Part shown: positions 5,864 to 8,300 of the stretch, one piece after another
Layout of the letters: every line of letters begins with the position of its first letter
Position numbering within the stretch: the first letter of the stretch is position 1
DNA from: Candidatus Aenigmatarchaeota archaeon
GTDB lineage: Archaea > Aenigmatarchaeota > Aenigmatarchaeia > PWEA01
DNA length: 8,300 nt
NCBI GenBank assembly: GCA_003554235.1
Contig: PWFY01000078.1
Span: 1-8,300 of the forward strand
Direction: 5' to 3'
Program-made: the position numbers and the translations under genes
Notes under the pieces: generated by a model
Database searches by the model: none
Told to the model about the DNA's origin: nothing
What the model saw: the letters and a program-made list of their open reading frames with translations, nothing else

Positions 5864-5877
5864 GAAAGTTTAAAAAT
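5864..5877 (-). promoter_or_regulatory. TATA-like element for glyA overlapping the upstream stop codon
   Basis: The minus strand reads TTTTTAAACTTTCT; the TAA inside it is the nucleotidyltransferase stop (5872-5870). It lies about 30 bp before the glyA ATG, predicting a very short leader. glyA could also be read through from tRNA-Ser. Confidence 0.42.
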
Positions 5878-6526
5878 AATCCAAGTATCTATCCAGAAGC
5901 TCAAAGAACCTTTCCCTGCCTATTTCACCTGTTTTCCTGTACCTGATACAGATTTCTGCCAATTTTTTTGCGTGTTCTGGAGCTCTTTTGGCCATCTTTT
6001 CAAAGTTCTGTGTAGATGATTCTCCTCTAATCTGTTCCTCGGCACCGATAAGCCTCAGCACGTTTTTTACGTAGTCCTCAAAGGGAAAGGGAAGCTCATC
6101 ATTTTCTGCTTCCTCCCTGAATTTTTCAAGCGTCTCTATGTAAAAGCCAGCTTCTTCCTCAGAGCTTGCTGGTTCGATCTCAAAATCTCCCAACCTGTAC
6201 ACCCTTCCTTTGAGATGTTCCCAGTTCGGGAAGGATTTGAGAACGATGGAAATGGGTATGTGCTTGGTTATGATCCCCCTTTGATTTCCTCCGTTTAGTT
6301 CCCCGAGACTTATTCCCCTGAGCCTTATTTCTTCGTTGTATTTCTTGCTGAGCTCCCTGTTTAGCTCCTTTTCTTCGTTGAAGTCGTAGTTCTCGTTGAC
6401 AATGCCAAAGAAGTCGTAGTCCGAGCCTTCCATTTCCACTCCAACAGCTCTGCTTCCGCCTAGGTAGAGCGATTCTATCCTTCCTTGAAGTCTGTCCCAG
6501 ATTTCATCGGCCATCTGCTTGATCAT
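5870..6526 (-). CDS. Predicted nucleotidyltransferase (polymerase beta superfamily), 218 aa
   Basis: The N-terminus carries the nucleotidyltransferase signature: LYLGGSRAVGVEMEGSDYDF, i.e. G-G-S (23-25) followed by S-D-x-D with D36 and D38 as metal ligands. The pattern GSRA-x-G...SDYD and the downstream IVNENYDF resemble the RlaP/COG3541 group of predicted nucleotidyltransferases, but I cannot assign the family firmly. The C-terminal half is helical and charged, with a region around EDYVKNVLRLIGAEEQIRG that could bind substrate. Substrate (nucleic acid, protein or small molecule) is unknown. The start at 6526 has GGAG about 8 bp upstream; the longer reading from 6589 would begin inside tRNA-Ser. 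The gene starts 30 nt after tRNA-Ser with no room for its own TATA box, so it is probably co-transcribed with that tRNA. glyA follows. Confidence 0.85.
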   Translation of the reverse strand: MIKQMADEIWDRLQGRIESLYLGGSRAVGVEMEGSDYDFFGIVNENYDFNEEKELNRELSKKYNEEIRLRGISLGELNGGNQRGIITKHIPISIVLKSFPNWEHLKGRVYRLGDFEIEPASSEEEAGFYIETLEKFREEAENDELPFPFEDYVKNVLRLIGAEEQIRGESSTQNFEKMAKRAPEHAKKLAEICIRYRKTGEIGRERFFELLDRYLDYF

Positions 6527-6556
6527 ACTTTCTTCTCCGGAAATTTTGAATGGTGG

Positions 6557-6678
6557 CGCTGGGGATGGGATTTGAACCCACGCGGGCATCTACAGATCGA
6601 CGTGCATTCGATCACGTCCAGCTTACGTAGCCCACAGGATTAGCAATCCTGCGCCTTAAGCCACTCGGCCACCCCAGC
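6557..6678 (-). tRNA. tRNA-Ser(GCU) with an intron in the variable arm
   Basis: The acceptor GCTGGGG (6678-6672) pairs with CCCCAGC (6564-6558), discriminator G6557. The D-arm GCCGAGTGGCTTAAGGC is typical of archaeal tRNA-Ser. The anticodon stem CAGGA/TCCTG encloses loop TTGCTAA with anticodon GCT at 6644-6642, reading AGC and AGU. The canonical intron site is uninterrupted. The T-arm is GTGGG, TTCAAAT, CCCAT. The long variable arm GGGC...GCCC contains 37 extra bases; without them the tRNA is 85 nt with a 16-nt variable arm. The three bases after the discriminator read CCA, then CCA again, unlike the other three tRNAs in the window. The nucleotidyltransferase gene follows after 30 nt. Confidence 0.95.
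6588..6624 (-). other. tRNA-Ser intron, 37 nt, noncanonical variable-arm position
   Basis: BHB: exon CTAC (6630-6627) pairs perfectly with intron GTAG (6593-6590). Bulges are GTA (6626-6624) and ATG (6589-6587); the outer helix is GGG/CCC of the variable arm. The inner side has A-T and G-C pairs, mismatches, then a 6-bp GACGTG/CACGTC stem. Cutting after the second base of each bulge gives variable arm TGGGCTACGTGCCCGC. An alternative register (TACG/TGTA) moves the junction by one base. Confidence 0.85.
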
Positions 6679-6700
6679 ATAGTATTATATCCTTCCGTCA

Positions 6701-6714
6701 GCTTTTTTAACTTT
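6701..6714 (-). promoter_or_regulatory. TATA-like element for tRNA-Ser and the downstream nucleotidyltransferase gene
   Basis: The minus strand reads AAAGTTAAAAAAGC, centred about 29 bp before the tRNA-Ser 5' end, placing transcription start within a few bases of the mature tRNA end. It lies in the 91-bp divergent region shared with the cysteine-cluster gene. Confidence 0.45.
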
Positions 6715-6733
6715 ACCGGTTTTTCCAAGGACG

Positions 6734-6748
6734 TTAAAGTTTTTATTC
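6734..6748 (+). promoter_or_regulatory. TATA-like element for the cysteine-cluster gene
   Basis: TTAAAGTTTTTATTC is centred about 29 bp before the ATG at 6770. No ribosome binding site is visible, so a leaderless mRNA is likely. Confidence 0.4.
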
Positions 6749-6769
6749 TGAAAGACATTATAGTTCTAC

Positions 6770-7174
6770 ATGCCAAAGAAGGTACTTGTGATGCGTGGCA
6801 AGGTAAATTTTATGTGTCTTGGGGAAAACTGCCCAAATCACTGCTGCGGTCCCCACAAAGGAATACAAGAGAACCTTATTTCACTTTATGGAAAAAGATT
6901 TATGGACCTTCCTGTCGTTGAAGATAAAAGAGATGATATTGAAGAGAAGGGCGAGGGAGATAAGATATACCACGACGAAGGTCTTGGGATCTCATTTATA
7001 GATTTGAACAAGGACAAGAGCTGTCCTTTCTTTGAAGAAAAATCCTGTTCTGTGGGTGTATTCGGCGAGGATCTTTTGGATATAAAAGACACAGGAGTTC
7101 CCGTCTGTGCTGCTTATCCGTTCTACGTTGATCCTTTCCTTGGTCTATGTGCCGATGCCTCCTGCCCGGTGTAG
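6770..7174 (+). CDS. YkgJ-like cysteine-cluster protein, first domain (reading frame broken at its end)
   Basis: This encodes the first of two tandem Cys-rich domains. Such CxxCxxCC (YkgJ-type) domains are thought to bind zinc or an iron-sulfur centre; the biological function is unknown. The cysteines are C16-x4-C21-x3-C25-C26, then SCPFF, KSC, VCAAYPFY and LC-x4-C. The frame hits TAG at 7172 just after SCPV, where the second domain reads SCPGVGNGW. In the next reading frame the sequence continues GVGKGWTDIKDLE, clearly the missing tail of this domain. One lost base in the CCCGG run at 7165-7169 explains the break. The gene was therefore probably one ORF of about 340 codons reaching 7794. Between its fifth-sixth and seventh cysteines this copy has a longer loop than copy two. 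The start ATG is leaderless by promoter spacing; an alternative ATG is at 6791. Confidence 0.8.
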   Translation: MPKKVLVMRGKVNFMCLGENCPNHCCGPHKGIQENLISLYGKRFMDLPVVEDKRDDIEEKGEGDKIYHDEGLGISFIDLNKDKSCPFFEEKSCSVGVFGEDLLDIKDTGVPVCAAYPFYVDPFLGLCADASCPV

Positions 7175-7740
7175 GAAAGGGTTGGACCGACATAAAAGAC
7201 CTGGAGGTAAAGTTTAAAACACTGGTGGATGCCTATGAGATCTACTTTAAGTCCGTAGGGAAGTTTGTTAAAGGAGAGCTTGAAGTCTCCAACGATCTAG
7301 TTGAGAACGGCAAGATAAACTTTTCATGTCTTGCAGCAGACTGTCCCAGTCCTTGTTGTGGTACATACGAAGGAGTTGACCCTGATCTTGTTCCTGTCTA
7401 TGAACACGGATTTTCAGACATACCCGTTTCTGCTAATACCAAGGACCAGCTGGAAGAAATGGGCGAAGGGGACAAGATAAAACAGGATAGTCATATAGGG
7501 ATGTGTTTTATAGAGCTTAATCAAGACAAATCATGTCCGTTTTTTGAAAACGGTCTCTGTAATATCTACGGGCTCGAGCCCCCTGTCTGTGCTGCCTATC
7601 CCTTCTATATAGACCCCTTCGGGGGCCTCTGCGTGGATAGATCGTGTCCCGGTGTTGGAAACGGGTGGACCGATGTCCAAGAGTTTGAAAAGGAATTCCT
7701 GGCTCTGATGAAGGAGTATGAACTGTTTTTTGCTTCTTTG
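6794..7740 (+). repeat. Tandem duplication of a Cys-rich domain (copies about 6794-7257 and 7309-7740)
   Basis: The two copies share GK(V/I)NF, the four-Cys cluster, GEGDKI, DKSCPFFE, VCAAYPFY(V/I)DPF, GLC, SCPGVG and GWTD in the same order, separated by about 17 codons. DNA identity is only moderate, indicating an old duplication kept under protein-level selection. Copy one has about ten more residues between the sixth and seventh cysteines. Confidence 0.85.
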
Positions 7741-7794
7741 GACATTTTTGAGGTCAATGAAGAGATTTTTAAGCTCAAGGATTTGTTTGAATAA
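7147..7794 (+). CDS. YkgJ-like cysteine-cluster protein, second domain (downstream part of the frameshifted gene)
   Basis: This frame carries the tail of domain one (GVGKGWTDIKDLE onward) and a complete second Cys-rich domain. From the nominal ATG at 7147, cysteines are C61-x4-C66-x3-C70-C71, then SCPFF, LCNIYG, PPVCAAYPFY, LC-x4-C and CPGVGNGWTD, the full nine-Cys set of a YkgJ-like domain; the CNIYG...PPVC part is the classic C-x-Y...P-x-x-C family motif. The ATG at 7147 lies inside domain one's coding sequence in a different frame and has no ribosome binding site, so it is probably not a natural start. The real protein would be one two-domain polypeptide from 6770 if the base missing near 7167 is restored. 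Metal binding is expected from the family; partner and substrate are unknown. No signal peptide or membrane segment is present. Confidence 0.8.
   Translation: MCRCLLPGVGKGWTDIKDLEVKFKTLVDAYEIYFKSVGKFVKGELEVSNDLVENGKINFSCLAADCPSPCCGTYEGVDPDLVPVYEHGFSDIPVSANTKDQLEEMGEGDKIKQDSHIGMCFIELNQDKSCPFFENGLCNIYGLEPPVCAAYPFYIDPFGGLCVDRSCPGVGNGWTDVQEFEKEFLALMKEYELFFASLDIFEVNEEIFKLKDLFE
7163..7174 (+). other. Frameshift site in the cysteine-cluster gene
   Basis: In frame one the codons are TGC CCG GTG TAG. Re-reading one base back gives CCC GGT GTA, i.e. Pro-Gly-Val, matching SCPGVG in copy two (whose DNA reads TGT CCC GGT GTT). One missing C or G in the CCCGG run is the simplest cause. Homology to copy two continues without a gap on both sides, so the change is recent, an assembly error, or recoded. 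Confidence 0.85.
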
Positions 7795-7856
7795 ACAGTC
7801 TTCAGACTTAAAAGAAACCGGCGTGTTTTGAAAAAAGATTTAAAAATGCCTGAGTA

Positions 7857-7868
7857 GATTTATATAAC
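7857..7868 (+). promoter_or_regulatory. TATA box of the PRC-barrel gene
   Basis: GATTTATATAAC is a near-consensus archaeal TATA box, centred about 35 bp before the ATG. A ribosome binding site AGAGGTGA (7886-7893) follows, so a short leader is expected. A second AT-rich stretch at 7838-7846 could be an additional box. Confidence 0.55.
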
Positions 7869-7897
7869 AGTAAGAAACAAATTAAAGAGGTGAATAT

Positions 7898-8269
7898 ATG
7901 CCTGTAAATGTTAAAAGACTTTCAGATGTTTTTTCCAAGGATGTTTTCACAGACCGTGGACGGTACTGTGGACAAGTTAGGAACGTTAAGATAGATCTCA
8001 ACAAGTTCCGAATAGGATCAATTGTTCTAAAGGCCAGAAAAGGTAGCTACCTTGCACAGATGCTAGGAGGCAAGAAGGGTGTGGTAATACCTTACCAGTT
8101 TATCAAATCGGTAGGAGACATAGTTTTGATAAAACACATCTCTTCCGAGGCTATAAAGGGACATCAGAAAAAGGAGGCAGAGATAGAGGAACCAAGTGAG
8201 ATCAGACCCCGTTCTGAAAGCGTAAGGGATGAAGAAGAAGAGGAAGAAGAAGTAAGCATGCCCTTTTAA
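7898..8269 (+). CDS. PRC-barrel domain protein with an acidic C-terminal tail, 123 aa
   Basis: Residues 5-85 form a PRC-barrel: LSDVFSKDVFTDRGRYCGQV, then VKIDLNKFRIGSIVL and GVVIPYQFIKSVGDIVLI, the pattern of archaeal COG1873 proteins. PRC-barrels are small beta domains used for protein or RNA contacts (as in RimM), and in haloarchaea some take part in the FtsZ division machinery (CdpB proteins); a division role here is only a possibility. The last 30 residues are charged and probably disordered, with a run of seven Glu before a short end VSMPF that looks like a docking peptide. The start has AGAGGTGA 4 bp upstream and a strong TATA box. It is monocistronic as far as visible and follows the cysteine-cluster gene by about 100 bp. 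Confidence 0.92.
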   Translation: MPVNVKRLSDVFSKDVFTDRGRYCGQVRNVKIDLNKFRIGSIVLKARKGSYLAQMLGGKKGVVIPYQFIKSVGDIVLIKHISSEAIKGHQKKEAEIEEPSEIRPRSESVRDEEEEEEEVSMPF

Positions 8270-8300
8270 TTCTTTTCTCTTATCGCCTGCATTAGTTTTA
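8266..8300 (-). CDS. Possible C-terminal end of a convergent gene (partial)
   Basis: On the minus strand a frame open to the right edge would end KLMQAIREKN with TAA at 8268-8266, overlapping the PRC-barrel stop tail-to-tail. Eleven codons are too few to establish coding; the composition is plausible for a C-terminal helix, but chance is not excluded. Confidence 0.2.
   Translation of the reverse strand, partial: KLMQAIREKN
8270..8281 (+). terminator. Pyrimidine-rich tract after the PRC-barrel gene
   Basis: TTCTTTTCTCTT directly follows the stop codon. Archaeal termination relies on U-rich stretches, so this is a plausible but weak terminator, with no hairpin. Confidence 0.3.

Noticed and set aside
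6527..6589. N-terminal extension of the nucleotidyltransferase from ATG 6589
   Set aside because: It would be read from inside tRNA-Ser, including its T-arm; the start at 6526 has a ribosome binding site.
7163..7174. Programmed -1 frameshifting as the main explanation of the split gene
   Set aside because: There is no X-XXY-YYZ slippery heptamer, and tRNA-Cys would re-pair poorly; a lost base is simpler, so recoding is kept only as an alternative.

Overview
The window is archaeal. It holds tRNA genes without an encoded CCA (one exception) and with bulge-helix-bulge (BHB) introns, TATA boxes about 25-30 bp upstream of starts, GAGGTG-type ribosome binding sites, a small single histone-fold protein, an FtsZ fragment and a PRC-barrel protein. 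GC content is moderate, genes are tightly packed and several transcripts look leaderless. The high density of tRNA introns, some at unusual positions, together with compact genes, would suit a small-genome archaeon such as a DPANN lineage. No marker here fixes the phylum, so that placement is inference.

Layout from left to right. The 3' part of an ftsZ gene (+) ends at 695. A G-free CA-rich tract and a strong hairpin follow, then a convergent nitroreductase (-, 842-1465). A 105-aa acidic protein of unknown function (+, 1572-1889) is divergent from the nitroreductase. From 1945 to 2536 lies a minus-strand RNA-rich block: tRNA-Val(UAC), a 53-aa histone-fold protein, tRNA-Glu(UUC) and tRNA-Leu(UAG). 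Divergent from it is a large HD-domain phosphohydrolase (+, 2687-3877), which converges on a minus-strand series running leftward from 6678: tRNA-Ser(GCU), a predicted nucleotidyltransferase, serine hydroxymethyltransferase (glyA) and a small HDIG-type hydrolase. The right end (+) carries a tandem-duplicated cysteine-cluster (YkgJ-like) gene interrupted by a one-base frameshift, then a PRC-barrel protein with an acidic tail.

The most notable signal is in the tRNAs. All four contain an intron. The two class I tRNAs (Val, Glu) carry it at the canonical 37/38 position. The two class II tRNAs (Leu, Ser) carry 37-nt introns elsewhere, in the D-loop and in the variable arm respectively, each supported by a BHB motif that can be drawn by hand. 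Two tRNAs (Val and Ser) also sit 27-30 nt upstream of protein genes with no room for a separate promoter, implying tRNA-mRNA co-transcripts.

I see no CRISPR array, insertion sequence or recognisable defence system. The protein genes do not form one pathway. glyA supplies one-carbon units and glycine; the HD proteins and the nucleotidyltransferase may act on nucleotides, but their substrates are unknown.
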